A stretch of DNA of 36,483 nt from SIG644 sp045613985 (GTDB lineage Bacteria; Bacillota; Clostridia; Oscillospirales; CAG-272): the NCBI GenBank assembly GCA_045613985.1, contig JAZLCA010000083.1:1-36483 (forward strand), in the 5' to 3' direction. The position numbers and the translations under genes are program-made. Shown one piece after another: positions 23,027-30,643 of this stretch. A model generated the notes under the pieces. That model was not told where the DNA came from. It searched no databases and worked only from the letters and a program-made list of their open reading frames with translations. How positions within the stretch are numbered: the first letter of the stretch is position 1; every line of letters begins with the position of its first letter.

Positions 23027-23055
23027 TTGATTTTTGGCTTGCTTGATGATATAAT
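23027..23055 (+). promoter_or_regulatory. Extended -10 promoter for the SpoU-family methyltransferase gene
   Basis: TTGATT, 17-base spacer, TATAAT with TGA before it. It lies about 80 bases upstream of the start. Confidence 0.55.
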
Positions 23056-23081
23056 ATATGTATTGCGTTATGGAAATATTC
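23053..23081 (-). promoter_or_regulatory. Candidate sigma-E promoter for spoIIID
   Basis: Minus-strand GAATATT (fits the -35 KMATATT), 14-base spacer, CATATATT (one mismatch to the -10 CATACANT). It lies about 64 bases upstream of the start and overlaps the divergent promoter of the methyltransferase gene. Confidence 0.55.
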
Positions 23082-23136
23082 TTGTGAAATTTTTTACATT
23101 ACCTTTATATATAATTGTGTTGCAAGGAGGATAAAT

Positions 23137-24006
23137 ATGGATACGTTGGATAATTGCCGGAATGCTACAAAAGTTTCCTCACTTTCTGATTTTGCTCCAG
23201 GTTCCGCCTCCAAGGAATGTGAAAAATTTAACAATTCAAATATACTGGAAGGCATGACCTCCATTTCCGCCGCCATTTCCGGAATCCGCGCTGGCTTGAA
23301 CAAAAGAAACATTCGTACCGTTTACGTGGATCGTCAAAAATTAAAGAGCAAGGCGCGAGAAATTGGCTTTTTGCGAGCTGTATGTGGCGAATTGAATTTT
23401 GAGATTGAGATTGTAGACCAAGATTGGATCGATCGGATGACGGTAGGCACAACACACGGCGGCATTATCGCGCAATGCACTGATCGCCCCCTTCCCTCAC
23501 TGGCAGATGAAATTTCAAATCCGGCAACCTTTGGCGATCCGTGTGGCTTTTACGTTCTGCCGGAAGGAATAGAAGATCCCTATAATTTCGGTTATGCGCT
23601 ACGGTCATTATACGCAGCCGGTGTCACCGGCATTATTCTGTCCGAGAGAAATTGGATGGGGGCAGCCGGTGTTGTGGCCCGCGCTTCCGCGGGGGCTTCG
23701 GAACGCCTGCCGATGGCGGTTTGTCAACCGGAAACAGCCGTGGAAATGATGCATGACCGAGGATATCGCATTATTTGTGCCGGCATACGCGACTCCGTCT
23801 CGCTTTATGAAGCAGATATGAAACGGCCGTTGTTACTGATTATTGGCGGCGAAAAACGCGGAATTTCCCGCGCAGTTCTGGAAAAAGCAGATCAAATCGT
23901 CCGCATTGATTACGGCCGCGAGTTCAAAGGTTCCCTTTCAGCTGCAGGAGCCGCGACAGTATTGGGGTTTGAAGTTCTGCGCCAAAACGGCAGCGGGCAG
24001 ATGTAA
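23137..24006 (+). CDS. SpoU/TrmH-family RNA 2'-O-ribose methyltransferase
   Basis: 289 residues of the SPOUT class. Motif 1 is DPYNFGYALRS (147-157, with Asn150 and catalytic-type Arg156), motif 2 LIIGGEKRGIS (234-244), motif 3 RIDYGREFKGSLSAAGAAT (256-274). Motif 3 normally reads SLNVSVA; here the Asn is replaced (SLSAA), which could alter cofactor or substrate handling. An N-terminal stretch of about 35 residues precedes the substrate-binding domain. Which tRNA or rRNA site it modifies cannot be told. Start follows a perfect AAGGAGG. Confidence 0.85.
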   Translation: MDTLDNCRNATKVSSLSDFAPGSASKECEKFNNSNILEGMTSISAAISGIRAGLNKRNIRTVYVDRQKLKSKAREIGFLRAVCGELNFEIEIVDQDWIDRMTVGTTHGGIIAQCTDRPLPSLADEISNPATFGDPCGFYVLPEGIEDPYNFGYALRSLYAAGVTGIILSERNWMGAAGVVARASAGASERLPMAVCQPETAVEMMHDRGYRIICAGIRDSVSLYEADMKRPLLLIIGGEKRGISRAVLEKADQIVRIDYGREFKGSLSAAGAATVLGFEVLRQNGSGQM

Positions 24007-24063
24007 ACCTGTTTTGAATTGTTAATTTTTTTCAGTTGCCCGATAAACATTTTATATCAACGC

Positions 24064-24092
24064 TTGTTTTTTCGGACGGAATATGGTAACAT
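24064..24092 (+). promoter_or_regulatory. Possible promoter for the membrane-protein pair
   Basis: TTGTTT, 17-base spacer, TAACAT with TGG before it. About 70 bases upstream of the start; both hexamers are imperfect. Confidence 0.4.
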
Positions 24093-24161
24093 AGTTCAAG
24101 TTCTACGGACGAGTCCTTCTCCATATACTTTTTTCAAATATGGATATTGAAGGAAGGTATA

Positions 24162-24755
24162 ATGATGCAACAGCTGTGCGAGCGTAATGAAAGACGATCC
24201 GGACAAAGCAAACAACATTATTTCTCGTATGCGATCGTATGGTTTTGTATGGCTATCGCACTGGGCAGCATTTTCGCTCTTTTGGAATACCTTGCTTGGA
24301 TTCCTCGCGGGATCACTCAACTGTTTCCGTTGTCCAATACGATTATCAGCGATTTTTCCCTTGTGAGGTTAAGCGGCGTCCTGATTTCTTCATCTGTGAT
24401 CGTACCTGTGCTGTTTTGGGCGGGGTTGCACCCCGTGGGGTATCATTACACTTCCAGAATTTTGCTGTTTTCATTTTGGTTTTTTATAGGCGTGGACGTT
24501 TGGCAATGCTTATTTTTGCTATATCAAAACGAAAAAATAAACGTCCTTGCCGTGATATTGCTGGTAGCTTGGACGTTGTGTGTCGGATATCTTGTGCTAC
24601 GCGTTCATGCTGTGGCAACGGTCGGCATTCAACGGACGGGAGAATCTGCCGCTGAAATCCGTCCCTCACGTTATTGGAGCAAACTGCCCGAATGTTGGGG
24701 CGCATTGATGATTTTGCGTATGTTATTCTATGCGTTATACGCGTGGATTTGCTAA
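24162..24755 (+). CDS. Membrane protein of unknown function
   Basis: 197 residues with about five hydrophobic segments: one after the basic N-terminus (YFSYAIVWFCMAIALGSIFA), then SGVLISSSVIVPVLFWAG, ILLFSFWFFIGVDVWQCLFL, VLAVILLVAWTLCVGYLVL, and one at the C-terminus. No family recognised. Two adjacent ATG codons (24162, 24165) follow AGGAAGG; either could be used. The next gene, a YesL-like protein, starts 29 bases downstream, so the two are probably co-transcribed and may work together in the membrane. Confidence 0.65.
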   Translation: MMQQLCERNERRSGQSKQHYFSYAIVWFCMAIALGSIFALLEYLAWIPRGITQLFPLSNTIISDFSLVRLSGVLISSSVIVPVLFWAGLHPVGYHYTSRILLFSFWFFIGVDVWQCLFLLYQNEKINVLAVILLVAWTLCVGYLVLRVHAVATVGIQRTGESAAEIRPSRYWSKLPECWGALMILRMLFYALYAWIC

Positions 24756-24784
24756 GATCGACATTAAAACGAAGGAGAAGCAAA

Positions 24785-25726
24785 TTGAAGTTCAAATCTA
24801 TATTCAGCTTTCGCCAACGAGATGGCAAAGGCGTCGAAAAAGGCGAAGACAATCGCCCTACATTCAAAAACTTTTTCAAAAAATTCTTTCGTAAGTTCTC
24901 ACATCTGTTGAGCTTGAACCTGCTGATGCTGATGCAGGTCATTCCAATTATCGTAGCAGTGCTGGCGTATTTGTTTATCTCGAGAACGCCATCGCAGTCG
25001 TCTGCGCTGTTCGCTCCCTTGTATGGAGCCTCGCTGATTGCCCCCAACAATCCAGCTTCTACCCTCATTTCCGTGCTGGATGCCATCCCTCTCGCCATTC
25101 CGATTTTTAATCCTGCAGAATACTGGATCATTGCCATTTGCGCGCTGGTTCTGTTGATACTCAACGGCTGGCTTTCGGTTGGATCGTTTTATGTTCTTCG
25201 CGGATTGGTTCGCGGAGATGCAGTGTTCGTTTTCAGCGACTTTTTCTACGGAATCAAAAAGAATTTCAAGCAAGGATTCTGGTTTGGTTTGATCGACGCA
25301 GTAATCACGGTCGTGCTTACCATTGACCTTTTGCACTATTCCGGTACGGTTGGCGCTTTTTGGATGGATGTGCTGTTCTGGATTTTAACGGCTCTGGCAA
25401 TTCTTTATACTGTGATGCGCCCCTATATCTACCTGATGATGATCACTTTCGACATGAAGATCCGCAAAATGTTCAAAAATGCGCTGATCTTCTCAGCACT
25501 CGGTATCAAACGCAATTTGATGGCAGCACTGGGAATCCTCCTTCTGCTCGCCCTTCATATAGTGTTGATCATCTTGTTTATGCCGCAGGTCATTATCACT
25601 GTAATTCTTCCCATTCTTTACGTTTTCGCGGCTATCGGCTTTATCACTACCTACGCCGCATATCCCATCATTGATCGTTATATGATCGCTCCGTATCGTC
25701 AGAACACGGAGGAGGAGGCCGAGTAA
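24785..25726 (+). CDS. YesL/DUF624 family membrane protein
   Basis: 313 residues from a TTG start that follows GAAGGAGAAG; an in-frame ATG far upstream would overlap the preceding gene and lacks a site. A basic N-terminal region (about 1-45) precedes roughly six hydrophobic segments. YVLRGLVRGDAVFVFSDFFYGIKKNFKQGF and the MRPYIYLMMITFDMKIRKMFKNAL stretch are typical of DUF624 (YesL). YesL often lies near carbohydrate uptake genes, which is not the case here; function unknown. A strong terminator follows the stop after about 70 bases. Confidence 0.82.
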   Translation: MKFKSIFSFRQRDGKGVEKGEDNRPTFKNFFKKFFRKFSHLLSLNLLMLMQVIPIIVAVLAYLFISRTPSQSSALFAPLYGASLIAPNNPASTLISVLDAIPLAIPIFNPAEYWIIAICALVLLILNGWLSVGSFYVLRGLVRGDAVFVFSDFFYGIKKNFKQGFWFGLIDAVITVVLTIDLLHYSGTVGAFWMDVLFWILTALAILYTVMRPYIYLMMITFDMKIRKMFKNALIFSALGIKRNLMAALGILLLLALHIVLIILFMPQVIITVILPILYVFAAIGFITTYAAYPIIDRYMIAPYRQNTEEEAE

Positions 25727-25795
25727 TCTCGGACATCACTTCCCTTCCGTTGGCTTGCGCGGTGCCAGGCAAACCGTGTAGAGCAAAAATGCGTG

Positions 25796-25831
25796 AAAAG
25801 GAGTACGAACGAAACCGTTCGTACTCCTTTT
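25796..25831. terminator. Terminator after the YesL-like gene
   Basis: AAAAGGAGTACGAACG and CGTTCGTACTCCTTTT form a perfect 16-bp stem with an AAAC loop and flanking A/T runs. It lies between this gene and the convergent lysA. Confidence 0.9.
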
Positions 25832-25895
25832 GTTTTTAGGTATGTTAAAATATGCTTTATGGAAGACACCTTTTGGGGATCTCTTTTTGTTTATG

Positions 25896-27191
25896 TCAAA
25901 TTTCGTTTCTGATCAGATCCTCGAAGGTTTCTCGCTTGAGAATCAACGTATCCTTTCCTTGATACAGGCGTACCATCGCGGGGCGCGGGATACGGTTGTA
26001 ATTGGAAGCCATGGCATAATTGTAGGCACCCGTCGTCAGTACGGCAAGAATATCGCCGCGTCGCGGCTGGGGCAAGCTTACGCCTTCTTGAATCAAGTCT
26101 CCGCTTTCGCAGCATCGTCCTGCTACGGTGCAGATCGTGTCTGCCTCATCGTTCATACGATTGGCGGATACGATGGTATACGGTGCTTGATACAGGGCGT
26201 ATCTGGGGTTATCTGTCATGCCGCCATCAATCGAAACGTAATTGCGGAAGCCGGGAATCGTTTTGAGAGCTCCTACGGTATATAGCGTCATGCCGGCGTT
26301 TGCTACGATACTTCTGCCGGGTTCCATGCGGACTGCGGGCATATCCAATGCCAAACGGTCGCAAAGAGCGGTCATATGTTGAGCAATTTCTCGAATATTG
26401 GCCGCATAATCGATATCAGGGTGCTCCTCGAGATATCTGACACCCATACCACCGCCCAAATTCAATTCTTTTGCCGTATAGCCAACACGGTCACGCATAT
26501 GCGCGACAAAGGTCAGCATGATATCCGCGGCATCCAGAAACGGTTGTGTGTCAAAGATTTGAGAGCCAATATGGCAATGATAGCCCATCAATTGAATATG
26601 GGGTTGCTTGAGGGCGAGAGTGACCAGGAATTCTGCATCACCGGTTTCAATGGCAGCTCCAAATTTAGAATCTACACTTCCGGTCGAGATTGCCTTATGG
26701 GTATGAGGGTCAATGCCCGGGGTAATACGGATCAATATGCGCTGAGTGACGCCGCGCATGGCTGCCTCGTTTTCAATGGCCAACAGTTCTTCGCAGTTAT
26801 CGCAAACGAAATAACCGATGCCGGCATCCATCGCATAGGAAATATCTGCGTTCGTTTTATTATTTCCGTGGAAATAAGCGCGCTCCATGGGAAATCCAGC
26901 GGCACGCGCTGTGAAAATTTCCCCGCATGAAACCACGTCTATTCCCATGTTTTCATCCCGCATAATGCGATAAATATCCTTGATACACAGAGCCTTTCCT
27001 GCATACAGAGGGAGTGCCTCCGGGCCAAATGCGGTCTTCATAGCGTCCATGTAGATACGACAATTCTCACGGATTCTATTTTCGTCCAAAAGATACAACG
27101 GGGTGGCATATTTGGCTGCCAGTTCGGTGACGTCAACACCTGCAAAGCACAAATGCCCGCTTGAATTTACAGAAAGATTGTTACAAATCAT
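25896..27191 (-). CDS. lysA: Diaminopimelate decarboxylase
   Basis: Final step of lysine synthesis: decarboxylates meso-diaminopimelate to L-lysine, PLP-dependent. 431 residues. PLP-binding Lys66 lies in YAGKAL; LMGYHCHIGSQIFD, LGGGMGVRY, RMEPGRSIVANAG and CESGDLIQ (late substrate/PLP site) all fit alanine-racemase-fold decarboxylases. Start after GAGGT. Last gene of the dapA-dapB-lysA transcript, 14 bases after dapB, so under the lysine riboswitch. Confidence 0.96.
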   Translation of the reverse strand: MICNNLSVNSSGHLCFAGVDVTELAAKYATPLYLLDENRIRENCRIYMDAMKTAFGPEALPLYAGKALCIKDIYRIMRDENMGIDVVSCGEIFTARAAGFPMERAYFHGNNKTNADISYAMDAGIGYFVCDNCEELLAIENEAAMRGVTQRILIRITPGIDPHTHKAISTGSVDSKFGAAIETGDAEFLVTLALKQPHIQLMGYHCHIGSQIFDTQPFLDAADIMLTFVAHMRDRVGYTAKELNLGGGMGVRYLEEHPDIDYAANIREIAQHMTALCDRLALDMPAVRMEPGRSIVANAGMTLYTVGALKTIPGFRNYVSIDGGMTDNPRYALYQAPYTIVSANRMNDEADTICTVAGRCCESGDLIQEGVSLPQPRRGDILAVLTTGAYNYAMASNYNRIPRPAMVRLYQGKDTLILKRETFEDLIRNEI

Positions 27192-27205
27192 AAAGTACCT
27201 CGTCT

Positions 27206-27949
27206 TTATTCGAACAAATCCTGCAACGAATACAATCCTGCCGATTTGTTGAGAATGAACTCTGCTGCGTGAAGTGCTCCTTCGGCAAACAAAGCGCGGC
27301 TGTGCGCTTCATGCTTCAGAGTAATGGTCTGGGAGCCGGTATTGATGTGGATTTCATGAATGCCGACAACTTTTCCCATACGGATGGAATGAATACCGAC
27401 TTCATCCTCGGGACGCTGTCCATTTTCATGACGTCCGATACACAATGTGGCCTGTTCTTTTACCTCTTGAACGCCGCGTGCGATCATCAAAGCTGTTCCG
27501 CTGGGAACATCCAACTTTTGGTTGTGATGCGTTTCAATAATTTCAACGTCCGCATCGGGAAATGTCTGAACGGCGGTCTTGACAAGATTGACCAGCAAAG
27601 CAATACCGATAGACATATTTCCGGCAAAAAATACGGGAATGTGACGAGAAGCTTCGAGAATCTGCTCCCTCTCCTCCTCCGTTTGCCCGGTCGTAGCGAT
27701 CACCGCCGGAATGCCGTGAAGCATAGCGAAATTCACTACGGTTGCGGTTGCACTGTGGTGGGAGAAATCGATCAATACGTCGCAATCCTCTGTCACATCT
27801 TCGAGTTTGGTGTATGCGGGAGCATCTACGATGGGCAATTGCACATCCACGGCCGCGCCCAAAAGTGAGCCCTTGTAGCCACGTTGCACCGCCTCGACTA
27901 ACTCCTTACCCATGCGGCCGCAGGCACCGTTAACGATAATTTTCATCAT
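27206..27949 (-). CDS. dapB: 4-hydroxy-tetrahydrodipicolinate reductase
   Basis: Reduces the DapA product to tetrahydrodipicolinate with NAD(P)H. 247 residues. The nucleotide-binding start KIIVNGACGRMG and the catalytic ETHHNQKLDVPSGTAL (about 139-154) are intact; length is slightly short but usual for Firmicutes. Two ATG codons (27949, 27946) follow GGAGAAAA. It starts 25 bases after dapA. Confidence 0.96.
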   Translation of the reverse strand: MMKIIVNGACGRMGKELVEAVQRGYKGSLLGAAVDVQLPIVDAPAYTKLEDVTEDCDVLIDFSHHSATATVVNFAMLHGIPAVIATTGQTEEEREQILEASRHIPVFFAGNMSIGIALLVNLVKTAVQTFPDADVEIIETHHNQKLDVPSGTALMIARGVQEVKEQATLCIGRHENGQRPEDEVGIHSIRMGKVVGIHEIHINTGSQTITLKHEAHSRALFAEGALHAAEFILNKSAGLYSLQDLFE

Positions 27950-27974
27950 ATAATTTTTCTCCGAAACAGGTATA

Positions 27975-28862
27975 TCAGATCAAATTGTGCTGTCTCATGC
28001 AATCATAAAGAACAGCACGGTGAGCATCCTCCATCGTAGTCAGGGGCAGACGGAGATAGTCCTCACAGAAGCCCATGGCGCTCATGGCAGCCTTGACCGG
28101 AATGGGATTAACCTCACAGAACAATGCATTGATCAAGGGCAGATACTTGGCTTGCATCTGCATACTCTCACGGATTCTTCCCTCAAGGAATGCATGGCAA
28201 AGCTCAGACGTTTCGCGGGGGAGCAGATTGGACAGCACCGAAATGACACCCTTACCGCCAACAGACATAATGGGAACGATCTGATCGTCGTTACCGGAGT
28301 AGATGTCAAGCTTGTCACCAACCAGCGCTGCCGTTTCCACGATCTTGGAAATATTACCATTGGCCTCTTTAATAGCTGCAATATTAGGATGATCTGCCAG
28401 TGCCAGATACGTAGTAGGCTCAATGGAAACCCCCGTGCGAGACGGAACATTGTATAAAATCAAGGGCTTAGTGCTGGCATCTGCAATCATCTCGTACATA
28501 CGGACAAGACCCTTTTGGGTTGCCTTATTATAGTAAGGAGTAACGACCAGCATGGCGTCTGCGCCGACCTCGCAAGAAAAGCGAGTCAGATCAATAGCAT
28601 AATCAGTATCGTTAGAGCCTGTACCTGCGATAATAGGAACGCGCTTATTGGCACGCTCAACGGCAAAGCGGATCGCCGCGCGGTGTTCTTCGTCTGTCAA
28701 GGTGGATGATTCACCCGTGGTTCCACAGATCACCAATGCATCAATGCCGCTGTCAATTTGCCAATCAATCAGACGGCCAAACGCAGTATAGTCGATGCCG
28801 TCCTTGGTTAAAGGCGTTACCAGCGCGGTAGCTGCGCCTTCAAAAATCGTAGAAGTTTTCAT
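27975..28862 (-). CDS. dapA: 4-hydroxy-tetrahydrodipicolinate synthase
   Basis: Condenses pyruvate with aspartate semialdehyde, first committed step of lysine and cell-wall diaminopimelate synthesis. 295 residues. GTTGESSTLTDEE, YNVPSRTG (catalytic Tyr) and IAAIKEANG (Schiff-base Lys) are present. Start taken at the ATG after GAAAGGA; a reading 17 codons longer would extend into the leader. First gene of the operon, controlled by the lysine riboswitch upstream. Confidence 0.96.
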   Translation of the reverse strand: MKTSTIFEGAATALVTPLTKDGIDYTAFGRLIDWQIDSGIDALVICGTTGESSTLTDEEHRAAIRFAVERANKRVPIIAGTGSNDTDYAIDLTRFSCEVGADAMLVVTPYYNKATQKGLVRMYEMIADASTKPLILYNVPSRTGVSIEPTTYLALADHPNIAAIKEANGNISKIVETAALVGDKLDIYSGNDDQIVPIMSVGGKGVISVLSNLLPRETSELCHAFLEGRIRESMQMQAKYLPLINALFCEVNPIPVKAAMSAMGFCEDYLRLPLTTMEDAHRAVLYDCMRQHNLI

Positions 28863-28897
28863 TTTTTGAATCCTTTCTATTTTGTACATCGTGTTAC

Positions 28898-28930
28898 AAA
28901 AAAATAGCGCCAATTCTTACGAATCGGCTA
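28898..28930 (-). terminator. Terminator in the dapA leader (riboswitch expression platform)
   Basis: TAGCCGATTC and GAATTGGCGCTA pair around GTAA (one G-T pair, a two-base bulge), followed by seven T, about 55 bases downstream of the aptamer. A weaker hairpin with CGGAA/TTCCG and six T lies at 28942-28971. Confidence 0.7.
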
Positions 28931-28985
28931 CCTTCAAGCAGAAAAAACGGAAAATGTACGCACGCATTCCGAAAATTCAACATTA

Positions 28986-29140
28986 GATAGCTCTCCGCAG
29001 ATTGCGACAGTAAAACGAATATTCTTCGAGTTACCAGGACAGTGTTCGCAGCACTTCCTTCGGCGCAATCCCCTTTTTCGTACACAACGCCTTGCGAGAG
29101 CTGTTACGTATACGATACTTATGTCATGCGCACCTCTATC
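28986..29140 (-). promoter_or_regulatory. Lysine riboswitch (L box) of the dapA operon
   Basis: The minus strand carries the L-box landmarks in order: GATAGAGGTGCGC, AAGTA, AAGGGGA, GCGCCGAAGG, CTGGTAA, ACTGTC and GGAGAGCTATC. GATAG and CTATC at the ends form P1. Family knowledge: lysine binding favours termination, so excess lysine should switch off dapA-dapB-lysA. The order and spacing agree with the known class; it covers about 155 bases. Confidence 0.92.
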
Positions 29141-29150
29141 ATTTTTATCT

Positions 29151-29179
29151 ATTATAGTATTGATCATGTCTTTTGTCAA
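29151..29179 (-). promoter_or_regulatory. Consensus promoter of the dapA-dapB-lysA operon
   Basis: Minus-strand TTGACA, 17-base spacer, TATAAT. Transcription would start about ten bases before the aptamer. Confidence 0.85.
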
Positions 29180-29241
29180 GCTAAACTTGCGATTTTTTTG
29201 TAAATTTCTTGACAGAGCCAAGTATTTTACAAGTTTTAATA

Positions 29242-29287
29242 TTAAAAACACCTCTGCGCTGTCGGAAAAGATCCGCGCAGAGGTGTT
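29242..29287 (-). terminator. Terminator after the foldase-like lipoprotein gene
   Basis: ACACCTCTGCGC and GCGCAGAGGTGT form a 12-13-bp stem with an inner GGA/TCC helix, followed on the minus strand by TGTTTTTAAT. Confidence 0.88.
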
Positions 29288-29302
29288 GTCCTATACAGAA
29301 AA

Positions 29303-30592
29303 TCAATACTCCGTGTTTGCTCCGATTTCCTTCATGGTCTTGGCTTGGGCGAGGACGTCGCCGTACACCTCCACCTGATCCAGGTATTTTTTGCACATGG
29401 CATTCAGAATATCCTCAACAACTTCATCGTTGAATTCTTCAAACCAGTCACTGTTTTCCTTGTTGCTATAAGCGTGATCGGTCAACTCGTATTTCATAAT
29501 GAAATGGTAGGCATTTTCTGATTTGATCAAAGCGGTTTCACCGACTGCCATATCGGCAAGAGCTTTTTGGATATCGTCTAAATAGGCAACCGAATAATTT
29601 TTGTTTTTGTTTACAAAAATTCCATTGGGATAAGCCTCCCAAAGATCCGGCTCGGAAAGCATTCTTCCATATTCTTCGAACGTAGTAAAGTCTTCCTCGG
29701 TAATGATATCCTTCAATTCATTTGCCCGCTTGGCAACAGTTGCAGCCGCCTCTTCATCCAACATTTTATAATCGGTGTATCCATCCTTGTCCTTATCCAC
29801 CCCTCGAAGCTCGCCCTTCTTCTTGTTGTAGGCAACGCGGCCGTCCTCCGTATAGTAAATGGTATCGCCGTTGGTGTCAACGATAGGTTTTCCGTCTGTT
29901 CCTGTTTTGACAGTACCGGTGGTATCATAACAAATCCGGTCACTTCCCTCGTTGTAATAGATCTTATCTCCATTTTCATCCGTCTCATAGATATATTCGT
30001 AAAGAGGCAATAAAATCTGACGGAAACGAACGTAATTTTCACGGAAATATTCGTCTTTTGCCAAATCTCCCGTCTGTGTCAAAATATGCTTTTTCAACAT
30101 ATCGATTTTATCTTCCATGATATAATTTTCGCGTAGCATATCTATATTGACACCGTAAAGCGACAGTTCTTTATTGAAATCTGTCTTGGATCCCTCATGA
30201 AGCATTTCCAACGCATCGTTGATGTATTCATCGATGGTATCGTAATTGCTCTCGGGCAACTCCAGACCATAGACCTCCTCAAACAGATACAGCTTGATAA
30301 GCATCATTTTTGCCTCTTCTTGGATTGAGCGGCAAAAATAATCGTTGTACGTGGCGCCCTGTGTACTAATGATCGTATTCCAAAACGCGTCCGATTCTGT
30401 CGGCTGACCGTTGTATTGCAAGGTTCCCTTCATGCGGGACAAGAGTAGTTCATACATATTCACGGATAACTCCTGTTTGCCGATTTTCATCAAGGTCTCT
30501 CCTTTGGAAGAACAGCCTATCATACCGGCCAGCATAACGATTGCCATGAGCCACGCGCAGATGCGCAGTATATATTTTTTTAGTTTCAACAT
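29303..30592 (-). CDS. PrsA/SurA-like foldase lipoprotein with a Tyr/Asp-rich insertion
   Basis: 429 residues. A signal peptide with lipobox-like MIGC (Cys27) predicts lipid anchoring outside the membrane. The N-terminal part (about 40-190) is helical, as in SurA-N domains. The late LADMAVGETALIKSENAYHFIMKYEL (about 345-370) resembles the end of PpiC-type peptidyl-prolyl isomerase domains. A stretch at about 202-275 (GDKIYY, GDTIYY, DKDKDGYTD at 266-274) interrupts the expected isomerase domain; the last motif is EF-loop-like. Isomerase activity is therefore uncertain. Start follows AAAGGTAG, 51 bases after mfd. It closes the UPF0126-pth-mfd transcript. Confidence 0.75.
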   Translation of the reverse strand: MLKLKKYILRICAWLMAIVMLAGMIGCSSKGETLMKIGKQELSVNMYELLLSRMKGTLQYNGQPTESDAFWNTIISTQGATYNDYFCRSIQEEAKMMLIKLYLFEEVYGLELPESNYDTIDEYINDALEMLHEGSKTDFNKELSLYGVNIDMLRENYIMEDKIDMLKKHILTQTGDLAKDEYFRENYVRFRQILLPLYEYIYETDENGDKIYYNEGSDRICYDTTGTVKTGTDGKPIVDTNGDTIYYTEDGRVAYNKKKGELRGVDKDKDGYTDYKMLDEEAAATVAKRANELKDIITEEDFTTFEEYGRMLSEPDLWEAYPNGIFVNKNKNYSVAYLDDIQKALADMAVGETALIKSENAYHFIMKYELTDHAYSNKENSDWFEEFNDEVVEDILNAMCKKYLDQVEVYGDVLAQAKTMKEIGANTEY

Positions 30593-30643
30593 ATTTGACT
30601 ACCTTTCGCAGAGTATATCTCCATGTTTGACATTATACATCAT

